This document shows positions 56,056 through 64,000 of a DNA stretch of 64,000 nt, one piece after another (position 1 is the first letter of the stretch; the number at the start of each line of letters is the position of its first letter). Position numbers and translations under genes: made by a program. Source of the DNA: DATBLE01 sp963719325. Its GTDB lineage: Bacteria; Actinomycetota; Thermoleophilia; Gaiellales; Gaiellaceae. The notes under the pieces are model-generated. The model saw only the letters and a program-made list of their open reading frames with translations, was not told the DNA's origin and searched no databases. The DNA is taken from positions 62,001-126,000 of the forward strand of contig CAVRBW010000014.1 of NCBI GenBank assembly GCA_963719325.1. The letters are read 5' to 3'.

Positions 56056-57462
56056 ATGGACGCCTCCGAGCGCCACCTCAGGCTGCTGACCGAGACGATC
56101 GAAGCCGTCAACTCGACGCTGGACCTCCAGGAGGTCCTCGAGCAGGTGGCGCGCAAGGTCGCGGAGGCGCTCGGGACCGATGCTTGCTTCGTCTATCTCT
56201 ACGACGACCGCAGCGGCGAGCTCGTGCTGCGGGCGACGCACGGGACGAGCGTCGAGGAGATGACCCGCAGGCCGAGGATGCGGCCGGGGGAGGGGATCAC
56301 CGGTGCGGCGGCAGCTGAGCGGGCACCTGTGATGCTGCCTGCGCAGGCCCACCTCGACCCGCGGTTCAAGGCGTTCCCGAACCTGCGCGAGGAGGAGTAC
56401 GAGTCGATCCTGGCCGTTCCGATCCTCGCCCGCGAGAAGCTGGAAGGGGCGCTGAACGTCCGGACGCGCATGCCACGTGCCTTCACGGAGGCGGAGATCG
56501 ACCTGCTGCTCGCGATCGCCGCCCAGGTCGCCCAGTCGATCGACCACGCGAAGCTGTACGCGCATGCGCAGCGGCGCGTCGAGGAGCTGGAGGCCCTCGC
56601 CCGGATCTCGGAGGCCGTCTCCGAGTCCCTCTACCTGGAGGAGTCCCTGGAGGCGATCGTCAAGACGACGCTGGACGCGGTCTCGGCGACCGGCGCGGCG
56701 CTCGTGCTCGAGGACGGAAAGATCGCCTGGCCGGAAGGCCGCCCGGGCAAGCACGCGGTCCGAACGCCGTTGCGCTGGAAACGACGTCAGATCGGAGAGC
56801 TCGTCGCCGACCGCGACACCCCCTTCACCGACGAGGAGCGCCAGCTCCTGTCCTCGATCGCCCACCATGCGGCCGTCGCGCTCGAGCACGGACGAGCGGT
56901 CATGCGCGGAGTACTCGCCCAGGAAATCCACCACCGCGTCAAGAACAACCTGCAGACGGTCGCCTCGCTCCTGCGGCTCCAGGCTCGCGGCGCGGAGACG
57001 ATCGACCCGCGACGTGCGCTGGAGGACTCGGTCAACCGGATCCTCGCGATCGCAGCCGTCCATGAAGTCCTGACCGAGCGCCGCGACGAGAGCGTCGACC
57101 TCGGCGATCTTCTCGATCGCCTGCGGTCGATGCTCGTCCAGGGGTTGGCCGCCGACAAGCGGGTCGAGGCCTCGCTCGAGCCGGTGCCGCTCGCGGGCGG
57201 GCGGGCGACGGCGCTCGCGCTCGTCTTCAGCGAGCTCTTCCAGAACGCGCTCGAGCACGGCGGCGAGTCGGTTCGAATCGAGCTCGCGCAGCGAAACGGC
57301 GACGTCGTTCTCGCAATTGCGGACGACGGCGGCGGCATCGGCGCGGCGCGACAGGGTACGGGGCTCTCGATCGTCGACGCGCTCGTCCGCGACGAGCTCG
57401 GCGGGACTCTCCTGCTCGAGGACGACGGCGGCTTGCGAGCCGAGGTCGTGTTTCCGTCATGA
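56056..57462 (+). CDS. GAF-domain sensor histidine kinase, HisKA_2 type (PdtaS-like)
   Basis: 468-residue cytoplasmic kinase. Residues about 10-165 are a GAF domain (NSTLDLQEVLEQVARKVAEAL, FVYLYDDRSGELVLRATHG, MRPGEGITGAAA); 175-290 hold a second, degenerate GAF-like region. The phosphoacceptor His is in QEIHHRVKNNLQTVASLLRLQA (HisKA_2), then HATPase with SELFQNALEHGG and IADDGGGIG. No membrane segment. TACAAT ends 7 nt before ATG 56056, so the mRNA may be leaderless. Kinases of this type pair with ANTAR regulators (EutW/EutV, PdtaS/PdtaR); such a regulator lies 440 bp downstream. Confidence 0.9.
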   Translation: MDASERHLRLLTETIEAVNSTLDLQEVLEQVARKVAEALGTDACFVYLYDDRSGELVLRATHGTSVEEMTRRPRMRPGEGITGAAAAERAPVMLPAQAHLDPRFKAFPNLREEEYESILAVPILAREKLEGALNVRTRMPRAFTEAEIDLLLAIAAQVAQSIDHAKLYAHAQRRVEELEALARISEAVSESLYLEESLEAIVKTTLDAVSATGAALVLEDGKIAWPEGRPGKHAVRTPLRWKRRQIGELVADRDTPFTDEERQLLSSIAHHAAVALEHGRAVMRGVLAQEIHHRVKNNLQTVASLLRLQARGAETIDPRRALEDSVNRILAIAAVHEVLTERRDESVDLGDLLDRLRSMLVQGLAADKRVEASLEPVPLAGGRATALALVFSELFQNALEHGGESVRIELAQRNGDVVLAIADDGGGIGAARQGTGLSIVDALVRDELGGTLLLEDDGGLRAEVVFPS

Positions 57463-57878
57463 GACGGCCGGAGGAGGTCTTTGTCTTCGTGCGTCGCGAC
57501 GGCGACTACCTCGTCCTGCACCGCTCACCGCGAGGCGGGGCGTACTGGCACGGCGTTGCGGGCGCGCTCGAGGACGGCGAGAGCTACGCGGACGCTGCGC
57601 GGCGCGAGCTGCGCGAGGAGACGGGGCTGATCGCGGAGCCGGTCGAGGTCGCCGAGCCGTATGCCTACCGACTCGACGAGGAGCCCGGGTACCGCGAACT
57701 GGTTCCGTCGGGAGCGGAGGCGATCGTCGTGCGCTCGTTCTTTGTCGAAGCGCCGCCGGCCTGGGAGCCCGAGCTCGACTACGAGCACGACAGCTACCGC
57801 TGGTGTACGCGCGACGAAGCGCTGACGCTTCTCCATTGGCCCGAGCCTCGGACGATCCTCCGGTCTCTCCCCCGGTAG
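57459..57878 (+). CDS. NUDIX hydrolase
   Basis: 139 residues. The Nudix box GALEDGESYADAARRELREETGL is at about 33-55; FVRRDGDYLVLHRSPRGGAYWHGVAG precedes it. Hydrolyses a nucleoside diphosphate-linked compound; the form recalls dihydroneopterin triphosphate pyrophosphatases but the substrate is open. ATG 57459 overlaps the kinase stop (ATGA), placing it inside the signalling operon between kinase and regulator. Confidence 0.88.
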   Translation: MRRPEEVFVFVRRDGDYLVLHRSPRGGAYWHGVAGALEDGESYADAARRELREETGLIAEPVEVAEPYAYRLDEEPGYRELVPSGAEAIVVRSFFVEAPPAWEPELDYEHDSYRWCTRDEALTLLHWPEPRTILRSLPR

Positions 57879-57900
57879 CCCGAGACCGTAGAGTCGGGCC

Positions 57901-58470
57901 ATGCGAATTCTGATCGCCGAGGACGAGACGATCATCCGCCTCGACCTCCGTGCGCTGCTCGAGAAGGCCGGGTTCGAGGTGTGCGCGGAGGCGAAGGACG
58001 GGGTAGAGGCGGTCGAGCTCGCTCGCAGCGAGCAGCCCGAGCTCGCCGTGCTCGACGTGAAGATGCCGCGTCTGGACGGGATCGACGCAGCGCGGCAGAT
58101 CCTCGACGAGCGGCCGATCCCGATCGTGATGCTCACCGCGTACGGCCAGGACGAGCTCGTCGCGCGCGCGGTCGAGGCGGGAGTCTTCGGCTACCTGGTC
58201 AAGCCGTTCCGCGAGGCCGACTTGCTCCCGGCGATCATGGCGGCGCGCGCCAGGCACGAGGAGCTGGCCGCGCTGAGGGAAGAGGCCGAGTCGCTCGCGG
58301 AAGCGCTTGCAGCGCGGAAGTCGATCGAGCGCGCGAAGGGCCTGCTGATGGAGAAGGAGGGGCTCACCGAGCAGGAGGCCTTCGAGCGCCTCCGCCGGGC
58401 GAGCCAGCTCGCCGGGCGTCCGCTCAGGGTGGTCGCGGACGCGTTGATCGCGACCTTCGACGCCGAGTAG
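57901..58470 (+). CDS. ANTAR-domain response regulator (PdtaR-like RNA-binding antiterminator)
   Basis: 189 residues. Receiver domain: ILIAEDETIIRLDLRALLEKAGFEV, phosphorylated Asp in AVLDVKMPRLDG (Asp 52), VMLTAYG and LVKPF. A coiled-coil linker (ARHEELAALREEAESLAEAL) leads to the ANTAR domain, RKSIERAKGLLMEKEGLTEQEAFERLRRAS with the conserved Ala and aromatic/hydrophobic positions. ANTAR proteins bind paired hexaloop hairpins and prevent termination. The kinase at 56056 is its probable partner, and the glnA leader at 48685-48750 a probable target. Confidence 0.92.
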   Translation: MRILIAEDETIIRLDLRALLEKAGFEVCAEAKDGVEAVELARSEQPELAVLDVKMPRLDGIDAARQILDERPIPIVMLTAYGQDELVARAVEAGVFGYLVKPFREADLLPAIMAARARHEELAALREEAESLAEALAARKSIERAKGLLMEKEGLTEQEAFERLRRASQLAGRPLRVVADALIATFDAE

Positions 58471-58483
58471 CGGCGATCGGCGA

Positions 58484-58861
58484 CTAACCCGACCCGGAGC
58501 CGTCCACCGAGTCGAGGGGCGTCTGCTGGTGGAGCACGAGCTGCCACTCGCCGTCTCGCCGCCGGTACACGCTGGTCACGGCCGCCGCATAGACCGGACT
58601 GCCGGCGCGCTGGGCGCGGGCCGTGTAGACGAGCGCTGCCGCGTCGGCTCCCAGCGAGACGACGTCGGGCGCGTCGATCGCGAACGTCCGCCAAGGCTCC
58701 GCGCCGGCCACGGCGTCGAGCACCGGATCTCGCCCGGCCACGCCCCAGCCCGGAAGTATGTGGATCGCATCCGGGGCCAGGTTGGCGGCGTACCGTTCGC
58801 GGTCGCCCGCCGCTCGCCAGAACGCGTCCTCGAGCTCGAGCAGCTCCGTCTTCAGGCTCAT
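58484..58861 (-). CDS. SnoaL/DUF4440-like NTF2-fold protein
   Basis: 125 residues with the cone-shaped NTF2 pattern: ELEDAFWRAAGDRERYAANLAPDAIHILPG at the N-terminus, then beta strands ending SVYRRRDGEWQLVLHQQTPL. Members are small hydrolases, isomerases or ligand binders; nothing in the sequence fixes a role. Convergent with the ANTAR gene (13 bp between stops). Confidence 0.75.
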   Translation of the reverse strand: MSLKTELLELEDAFWRAAGDRERYAANLAPDAIHILPGWGVAGRDPVLDAVAGAEPWRTFAIDAPDVVSLGADAAALVYTARAQRAGSPVYAAAVTSVYRRRDGEWQLVLHQQTPLDSVDGSGSG

Positions 58862-58889
58862 GCGGCGCGGTTACCCGGATTCGCGACCG

Positions 58890-59132
58890 CTAACCGGTCG
58901 GGTCAGGCTCGACATCGAATTCTTCGCCGATGTCGGGCTCCTTGCCGATCAGGTCGAGGATCTCCTTCGGGAACGCCTCCGGCTCGCTCTCCCAGAGCTC
59001 GACGACGCCGAAGCGCTCGGTCGTTTCGTCCGAGATCCAAGTGCGATTGGGACTGGCGGCGATGTATGAGCGCACCTCGTCGAGGCTCGTCTTCGAGTCG
59101 GCGAGGTTCCAGAGCAGGAGACGGACGATCAT
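58890..59132 (-). CDS. Conserved hypothetical protein (80 residues)
   Basis: ATG 59132 overlaps the stop of the upstream U32-like gene (ATGA), so it is translated with it. IVRLLLWNLADSKTSLDEVRSYIAA, VVELWESEPEAFPKEILDLIGKEPDIGEEFDVEP: a short acidic alpha/beta protein, possibly a ferredoxin-like fold of the dimeric-barrel sort (small monooxygenase-like). No catalytic motif recognised. Confidence 0.6.
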   Translation of the reverse strand: MIVRLLLWNLADSKTSLDEVRSYIAASPNRTWISDETTERFGVVELWESEPEAFPKEILDLIGKEPDIGEEFDVEPDPTG

Positions 59133-60073
59133 GTGGCTGCGGCGAGAGGTCGCGGGACGGCGAGGTCGGCGGCGCCGAGCGGCGAGGTCGCGGGCGCGTA
59201 GCCCGAGCGCGCGAGCAGCTCCATCCCGAGCCGGGCGCGCCGGACGCGCTCGCGGGAGAGGGCCACCGTCGTCGCCTCGAGGTGCGTGCCGGCCGGATAG
59301 ACGTCCGGGGCGTTCCGCAAGCCGAACTTGACGTAGACCGGGGACGCGACGCGGATCAGCTCCGGGATCTCGTGCAGGCGGACGAAGCCGCCGACGTTGT
59401 CGGGCGCCTCCACGTAGACGTCGAGAGGGACGTCGACCGTTGCCCGGATCGCCGCGATCTGCGCGAGCGACAGGTCGGTCGGCAGGTTGATCGTGTCTGC
59501 GCCGAGGTCGGCGAGGACCCGTGCGGCAGCCGGATTCGCCGCCGGCAGCATCACCGAGACCTTCGCCTGCATCTCGGCGGGCACGAACCCGGCGCTGCGG
59601 GCGTCCGCAAACGCCGCCAGCACCCCGAGGTCGGCGATCAGGACGCTGCGGAAGCCGTGCTCGGCCGCCCGGCGGGCGTCGTCGAGGCAGGCCACGACCT
59701 GTTCCTGCCCGCGTGCAGACGGGGCGACGACCGCTCCTGCGGCCGACCGGGCCATCGCCGAGGTGTCCCAGCCGGCATTCGGCCGGGCGAAGAGGCTGAC
59801 CTCGACCTGGGCGTCGGCCGCGAGGCGCGCGATCTCGTCGAGCTCCTCGTCCGTGAGCAGGAAGACTCCGCTCCCCTGCGAGACGCGATGGATGGTGACC
59901 TCGAGACGTGCCGCCTCCTCGAGGACGGCCTCGAGGCATCGCGGGCCCTCGGTGCTCGGGATCTCGACCCGGTACTGGGCGCCGTCGGGAAAGCGCTTCG
60001 CCGAGTCGGGCAGCTCGTTCAGGTCGCCGCCCGGAAGCCCGATCGACCGGAGGAAGTCGCGAGTCTCGCTCAT
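59129..60073 (-). CDS. U32 peptidase-like TIM-barrel protein
   Basis: 314 residues. After an N-terminal segment (FLRSIGLPGGDLNELPDSAKRFPDG) comes a barrel-like series: VEVSLFARPNAGWDT, RSVLIADLGVLAAFADA, VSVMLPAANPAAARVLADLGADTINLP, VDVYVEAPDNVGGFVRLHEIPEL and YVKFGLRNAPDVYPAGTHLE. The pattern is like U32-family proteins, several of which hydroxylate or modify rather than cleave. Role unknown. First gene of a two-gene unit with the 80-residue protein. Confidence 0.5.
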   Translation of the reverse strand: MSETRDFLRSIGLPGGDLNELPDSAKRFPDGAQYRVEIPSTEGPRCLEAVLEEAARLEVTIHRVSQGSGVFLLTDEELDEIARLAADAQVEVSLFARPNAGWDTSAMARSAAGAVVAPSARGQEQVVACLDDARRAAEHGFRSVLIADLGVLAAFADARSAGFVPAEMQAKVSVMLPAANPAAARVLADLGADTINLPTDLSLAQIAAIRATVDVPLDVYVEAPDNVGGFVRLHEIPELIRVASPVYVKFGLRNAPDVYPAGTHLEATTVALSRERVRRARLGMELLARSGYAPATSPLGAADLAVPRPLAAAT

Positions 60074-60093
60074 TCGGGCGACCCTAACGGACG

Positions 60094-62043
60094 TCAGGTC
60101 TGCGCCTGCTCGAACAGCGTCTCCCAGCGCTCCAGCAGCGACCGCAGCTGGTCCCGTGCCGCGCGGTGGGCGGCGAGCAGATCGACGTCGGCCCAATCCG
60201 AGGCCAACCGGCGTTCGAGCTCGGCGAGGGCCTCTTCCCGGCGCGCGATGTCCGCCTCGATCCGCTCGAGCTCGCTCGACCGGCGCGGCTCAGGTCGTTC
60301 CGGCCTTGTCTTTCCTTGTGACCGTTGTAACCCAGTGTCTGACACCGGGGGTGTGACGTTTGTGGAACTTCGCGCTTCGCGTGCGCGCACGTAGTCGGCC
60401 CAGCCGCCGTCGTAGCTGCGGATCGTTCCGTCCCCGATCGCCAGCGTGCGCTCGGCGACGGCATCGAGCAGGGCGCGGTCGTGGGAGACGAGGAGCACCG
60501 TCGCCGGGAAGTTCTCGAGCGCCGACTCGAGCGCCTCGCGGCTCTCCAGGTCGAGATGGTTTGTCGGCTCGTCGAGGACGAGCAGGTTTGCTCCGGATGC
60601 GACGACCACGGCCAGGGCGAGCCGGCGCCGCTCGCCGCCGGAGAGCACGGATACCGGCTTCTCGTGGGCCTCCCAGCCGGAGAACAGGAACCGGCCGAGC
60701 AGGTTCTGGGCCTGCGGCCGCGCGAGGCTCGTCATCGACTGCACACAGTCGAGCACGGAGCCCCGCTCGTCCAGCTCAGCCTCGTGCTGGGAGAAGTACG
60801 CGGGAATCACGCCGTGGCCCAGCCGAGCCGCCCCTGCTGCCACGGGGCGCCGGCCGAGCAACGTCTCGAGCAGGGTCGTCTTCCCGCTCCCGTTCGGGCC
60901 GACGAGGGCGACGTGCTCGCCACGCTCGATCGCGAACGAGACGTCGGCAAGGAGATCCTTGTCGCCGGCAGCTAGGTCCAGACCTTCGACCTCGACCACG
61001 GTTCGTCCGCTCCGCGGCGGCTTGAGGAAGTCGAAGCCGAGCCTTCGCGACCGCCGCTCGAGCAACGCGAGTTCTGTGGCCGCTTCGGCCCGTCCCTCTT
61101 GCAGGCGGCCGATGTGGCTGAGCTTGGCCTGAGCCTGCTTGGCCTTGCTCTTCTTGTACCGAAACCGGTCGACGAAGCGCTGAAGCCGCGCGATGTCCGC
61201 CTCGTAGCGCTCGATTGCCTTCGATGCGTTCAACGAGCGGGCCGCCTTCTCGCGGCGCCAGAGATGCCACTGCCCCGGGAAGTACGTCGAGCGACCGGCC
61301 TCCAGCTCGAGGACGGCGGTTGTCGTCGCTTCGAGAAACCAACGGTCGTGCGCGACGAGGATCACGGCGGCGTCGAGCCCGACGAGCGTCCGCTCGAGCC
61401 ACTCGAGCCGGTCGACGTCGAGGTGGTTCGTCGGCTCGTCGAGCAGCAGCAGGTCGGGATCACCGGCCAGCGCCCGTGCGAGCGAGGCCCGCGTCAGCTC
61501 GCCGCCGGAGAACGTCTCGAGCCGCCGGTCGAGCTCGGCGTCGGCAAAGCCGAGCTCGCGCAGCGTGGCGAGCGACCGCTCGCGCCACGCATACCCGCCG
61601 GCGTGCTCCAAGCGGCCCTGGGCCTCCGAATAGCGTCGCAGCGTCTCCGGCCCATGGTCGCCCGTGGCCATCGCCGTCTCCAGCCGCCGCAGCTCCTGCT
61701 CGAGCTCGACGAGGTCGCGCGCACCGAGCAGGGCGTACTCTCGGAGCGACAGCCCCCCTGGGTTGGACGAGGGCGCCGGCGGGCTTTGCCCGACGGCGCT
61801 ACCGAAACTGCGCAGAGGCGGCCGCTGGTCGTGGAGCGCGACCCGCGTCCCCTTGTCGAACACGAGCTGCCCGGCGTCGACCCCGGTCTCGCCGGCCAGC
61901 ATCCGCAGCAGCGTCGTCTTGCCGGCGCCGTTCGGGCCGGAAAGCGAGAGCCGCTCGCGGCGCTCGACCTTGAACGAGACGCCCTCGAAGAGCAGCCCGC
62001 CGGAGAGCTCCTTGCGGAGGTTGGTTCCGATGACGACGGCCAT
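60094..62043 (-). CDS. ABC-F family ATPase
   Basis: 649 residues with two ABC cassettes in one chain and no membrane part. Cassette 1: LSGPNGAGKTTLLRML, TFSGGELTRASLARAL, LLLLDEPTNHLD. Linker of about 80 residues rich in Arg/Lys (RFRYKKSKAKQAQAKLSHI), the P-site tRNA interaction motif region. Cassette 2: LVGPNGSGKTTLLETL, VLSGGERRRLALAV, LLVLDEPTNHLD. A coiled C-terminal tail follows. Such proteins act on ribosomes, as translation factors or antibiotic-protection proteins. The tail junction (NVTPPVSDTG) is encoded by a small odd segment at 60310-60360. ATG 62043. Confidence 0.92.
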   Translation of the reverse strand: MAVVIGTNLRKELSGGLLFEGVSFKVERRERLSLSGPNGAGKTTLLRMLAGETGVDAGQLVFDKGTRVALHDQRPPLRSFGSAVGQSPPAPSSNPGGLSLREYALLGARDLVELEQELRRLETAMATGDHGPETLRRYSEAQGRLEHAGGYAWRERSLATLRELGFADAELDRRLETFSGGELTRASLARALAGDPDLLLLDEPTNHLDVDRLEWLERTLVGLDAAVILVAHDRWFLEATTTAVLELEAGRSTYFPGQWHLWRREKAARSLNASKAIERYEADIARLQRFVDRFRYKKSKAKQAQAKLSHIGRLQEGRAEAATELALLERRSRRLGFDFLKPPRSGRTVVEVEGLDLAAGDKDLLADVSFAIERGEHVALVGPNGSGKTTLLETLLGRRPVAAGAARLGHGVIPAYFSQHEAELDERGSVLDCVQSMTSLARPQAQNLLGRFLFSGWEAHEKPVSVLSGGERRRLALAVVVASGANLLVLDEPTNHLDLESREALESALENFPATVLLVSHDRALLDAVAERTLAIGDGTIRSYDGGWADYVRAREARSSTNVTPPVSDTGLQRSQGKTRPERPEPRRSSELERIEADIARREEALAELERRLASDWADVDLLAAHRAARDQLRSLLERWETLFEQAQT

Positions 62044-62062
62044 GCCGCCGTACAGGCTAGTG

Positions 62063-63910
62063 CTAGGTCGCCGGTGCTCCCGCCTGGACGAGCGTGCGCG
62101 CAGCCTCCGCGATCGCCGCCGCGTCGATCCCGTACGCGGCCAGGAGCTCGGCCGACTTGCCCGACCGCGGCATCTCCCTGACGGCGAGGCGTCGTACCTG
62201 CGCGTGTGCATCGCGGTCTGCGAGCGCACCGAGCACGGCGTCGCCCAGCCCGCCTTCGGGCCAATGATCCTCGGCGACGACGAGCCGGCCAGTTTCCTCT
62301 GCCGCCGATGCGAGCGCGTCTCCGTCGATCGGCTTGATCGAGTAGCAATCGACCACCCGGGCGCGGATGCCTTCCTCGGCGAGCGTATCGGCCGCCTTCA
62401 GCGCTTCGTGCACGGTGATCCCGCAGCCTACGAGCGTGACCTCGTCGTCTCCGGACGAGCGGAGCACGCGGCTGCCGCCGACCGGGAAATCCTCGTCCGG
62501 CCCGTAGAGGACAGGCGTGTCGGGGCGAAGCGTGCGGAGGTACGAGATGCCCTCGAGGTCGGCCATCTGGGCGACTAGGCGCACGGTCTGGTTCCCGTCG
62601 CTCGGGTGGAGGACGGTCGAGCCGTGCACCGCGCGCATCATCGCGACGTCCTCGAGCGCCATCTGCGACGGGCCGTCCTCGCCGATCGAGATCCCGGCGT
62701 GCGACCCGGAGAGACAGAGCGTCGCGCGGCTGATCGCAGCCATCCGGATGAAGTCGTACGCCCGCGAGTGGAAGGCGGCGAACGAGGACGCGAACACGCG
62801 CCAGCCACGCGCCTGCAGGCCGACGGCGGCCGCGGCCATCTGCTGCTCGGCGATGTACATCTCGAAGTACCGGTCCGGATGGGCGTCGCGGAAGATCTCG
62901 GCGAAGGTCGAGTTCGAGACCTCCCCGTCCAGGGCGACGACGTCGCCGCGAGCCGAGCCGAGCGCGGCGAGGGCCTCGCCGTAGGCCTTGCGCGTCGCCA
63001 CCTTGCCGCCGACCTCGTACCGCGGCAGCTCGACTGCGCTCGTCTCGAATCGATGCTGCTCGCCCGGCTCCGGCTTCGCGACCTCGACGGCGATGTTGCG
63101 CAGACCGCCGAGCTCCTCGATCGCCGCGTCCGGATCGTCGAGTGGCTTCCCGTGCCAGCCCGGCTTGTCCTCGACCGCCTTGACCCCCTTGCCCTTGACC
63201 GTGCGCGCGACGACGACCGTCGGCTTGCCGGTCGTCGCGGCCGCATCGCGGTAGGCGGCGTCGATCTGCTCGACGTCGTGGCCGTCGATCTCGATCGTGT
63301 GCCAGCCGAAGGCACGAGCGCGCTCCAGATAGCGCTTGAGGTTCCAGCCGTTCATCGTCTCGCCGCGCTGGCCGAGGCGGTTGACGTCGAGGATCGCGGT
63401 CAGGTTGTCGAGCTCGTAGTGCCCGGCGTGCTCGAACGCCTCCCAGATCGAGCCCTCGGCGGACTCGCTGTCACCGCACAGCACCCAGACCCGGTACGGC
63501 AGGCGGTCGAGGTACTTGCCGGCGATTGCCATTCCGACGCCGATCGGGAGCCCCTGGCCGAGCGAGCCGGTGGCGACGTCCACCCAGGGGATCAGCGGCG
63601 TCGGATGCCCTTCGAGCATGCTCCCGAACTGCCGGTAGGTGAGCATCTCCTCGTCCGTGATCGCGCCTGCGGCGCGAAACATCGCGTACAGGAGGGTCGA
63701 CGCGTGGCCCTTCGAGAACACGAGCCGGTCGTTCGTCGCCAGGTCGGGCCGGTCGAAGTCGTAGCGCAGGTGCTCGGCGAGCAGGACCGCCATCAGGTCG
63801 GCCGGGGACATCCCCGACGTGGGGTGTCCGGACTTGGCCGCCGCGGCGCAACGCACCGAATCGACCCGGAACTGCTGTCCGAGCTCACGCCAGAGTTGGG
63901 CGCCGTCCAT
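62063..63910 (-). CDS. tkt: Transketolase
   Basis: TPP enzyme moving two-carbon units in the pentose phosphate pathway. 615 residues in one chain: SGHPTSGMSPADLMAVL, SKGHASTLLYA, GSLGQGLPIGVGMA, the TPP motif CGDSESAEGSIWEAF with DVNRLGQ, catalytic Glu in MYIAEQQMAAAAVGL, SHAGISIGEDGPSQMALEDVA and a C-terminal transketolase-C domain. At ~615 residues it is shorter than the E. coli type (~660) and resembles the archaeal/actinobacterial or animal form. Divergent from rpiB by 20 bp. Confidence 0.93.
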   Translation of the reverse strand: MDGAQLWRELGQQFRVDSVRCAAAAKSGHPTSGMSPADLMAVLLAEHLRYDFDRPDLATNDRLVFSKGHASTLLYAMFRAAGAITDEEMLTYRQFGSMLEGHPTPLIPWVDVATGSLGQGLPIGVGMAIAGKYLDRLPYRVWVLCGDSESAEGSIWEAFEHAGHYELDNLTAILDVNRLGQRGETMNGWNLKRYLERARAFGWHTIEIDGHDVEQIDAAYRDAAATTGKPTVVVARTVKGKGVKAVEDKPGWHGKPLDDPDAAIEELGGLRNIAVEVAKPEPGEQHRFETSAVELPRYEVGGKVATRKAYGEALAALGSARGDVVALDGEVSNSTFAEIFRDAHPDRYFEMYIAEQQMAAAAVGLQARGWRVFASSFAAFHSRAYDFIRMAAISRATLCLSGSHAGISIGEDGPSQMALEDVAMMRAVHGSTVLHPSDGNQTVRLVAQMADLEGISYLRTLRPDTPVLYGPDEDFPVGGSRVLRSSGDDEVTLVGCGITVHEALKAADTLAEEGIRARVVDCYSIKPIDGDALASAAEETGRLVVAEDHWPEGGLGDAVLGALADRDAHAQVRRLAVREMPRSGKSAELLAAYGIDAAAIAEAARTLVQAGAPAT

Positions 63911-63930
63911 GCACGTGTAACGTAGCTGTC
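63911..63930. promoter_or_regulatory. Minimal divergent promoter region between tkt and rpiB
   Basis: Only 20 bp separate the two ATGs. TAACGT ends 7 nt before the rpiB ATG and, on the other strand, TACGTT ends 8 nt before the tkt ATG; the two boxes overlap. Both messages would be leaderless and cannot be fired at the same time. Confidence 0.4.
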
Positions 63931-64000
63931 ATGAGGGTGGCAGTCGCGTTCGACCACCGTGGCGTGAAGCTGCGGGAGCGAGTGCTACAGGAGCTCGACG
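63931..64000 (+). CDS. rpiB: Ribose-5-phosphate isomerase B, N-terminal part (partial)
   Basis: The first 23 codons, VAVAFDHRGVKLRERVLQEL after the start, match the N-terminus of RpiB/LacA/LacB isomerases (pattern I-I-G-DH-G-x-LK). It would interconvert ribulose- and ribose-5-phosphate, next to transketolase in the same pathway. The gene runs off the end of the window, so the catalytic part is not seen. Confidence 0.7.
   Translation, partial: MRVAVAFDHRGVKLRERVLQELD

Overview
The window is GC-rich, gene-dense DNA with short or overlapping gene junctions (ATGA, GTGA, TTGA) and several likely leaderless transcripts. It reads as chromosome of an actinobacterium, most like the Thermoleophilia/Gaiellales group. 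That placement is an inference from gene content: a PdtaS/PdtaR-type kinase and ANTAR pair, two type I glutamine synthetases, LLM flavin oxidoreductases and a TrpR-family regulator beside the his genes. No tRNA, rRNA, CRISPR, prophage or insertion sequence was recognised.

Layout. 1-3.5 kb: assimilatory sulfur genes (cysH, and a nirA-type sulfite/nitrite reductase carrying a stop and two frameshifts), then threonine synthase behind a SAM-I riboswitch. 3.5-12.5 kb: proA-proB, an aminotransferase behind a 166-nt nested inverted repeat, a sugar oxidoreductase/isomerase pair, and two luciferase-like flavin oxidoreductases with an alpha/beta hydrolase. 12.6-19.3 kb: a 2-oxoacid:ferredoxin oxidoreductase operon (gamma-delta fusion, alpha, frameshifted beta), PEP carboxylase and a haem-binding protein. 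19.4-27 kb: a minus-strand branched-chain operon leader-leuA-leuB-ilvB-ilvN-ilvC-ilvD. 27-31.6 kb: glutamate synthase gltB with its own leader. 31.6-36.7 kb: argC-J-R-G-H behind ArgR boxes. 38-44.8 kb: hisA divergent from yerC-hisG-hisD-hisCB-hisH-hisF-hisIE around a palindromic operator. 45-48.7 kb: a minus-strand nitrogen operon glnA-GNAT-glnB-amt behind an ANTAR-type leader. 49-64 kb: ABC exporter, secreted glycosidase-like protein, second glnA, small membrane proteins, GAF histidine kinase plus ANTAR regulator, U32-like protein, ABC-F ATPase, transketolase and the start of rpiB.

The unifying theme is amino-acid biosynthesis and nitrogen assimilation under RNA-level control: a SAM riboswitch (thrC), a branched-chain leader peptide (leuA), alternative hairpins (gltB), and a hexaloop antiterminator/terminator (glnA) whose likely effector, the ANTAR regulator with its kinase, lies 8-9 kb away.

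The most novel item is a repeat family present five times. It has a covarying hairpin, a C-rich spacer and an invariant 26-bp core. Three copies sit at intra-operon junctions with the core 33-34 nt before the next start codon, and they carry a short MSVAA-type mini-ORF that is either stop/start-coupled or fused to that gene. Two copies are read through inside protein-coding sequence (cysH head, leuA tail). Five single-site lesions in three otherwise conserved genes (nirA, porB, argC) suggest assembly errors or real decay and need checking.
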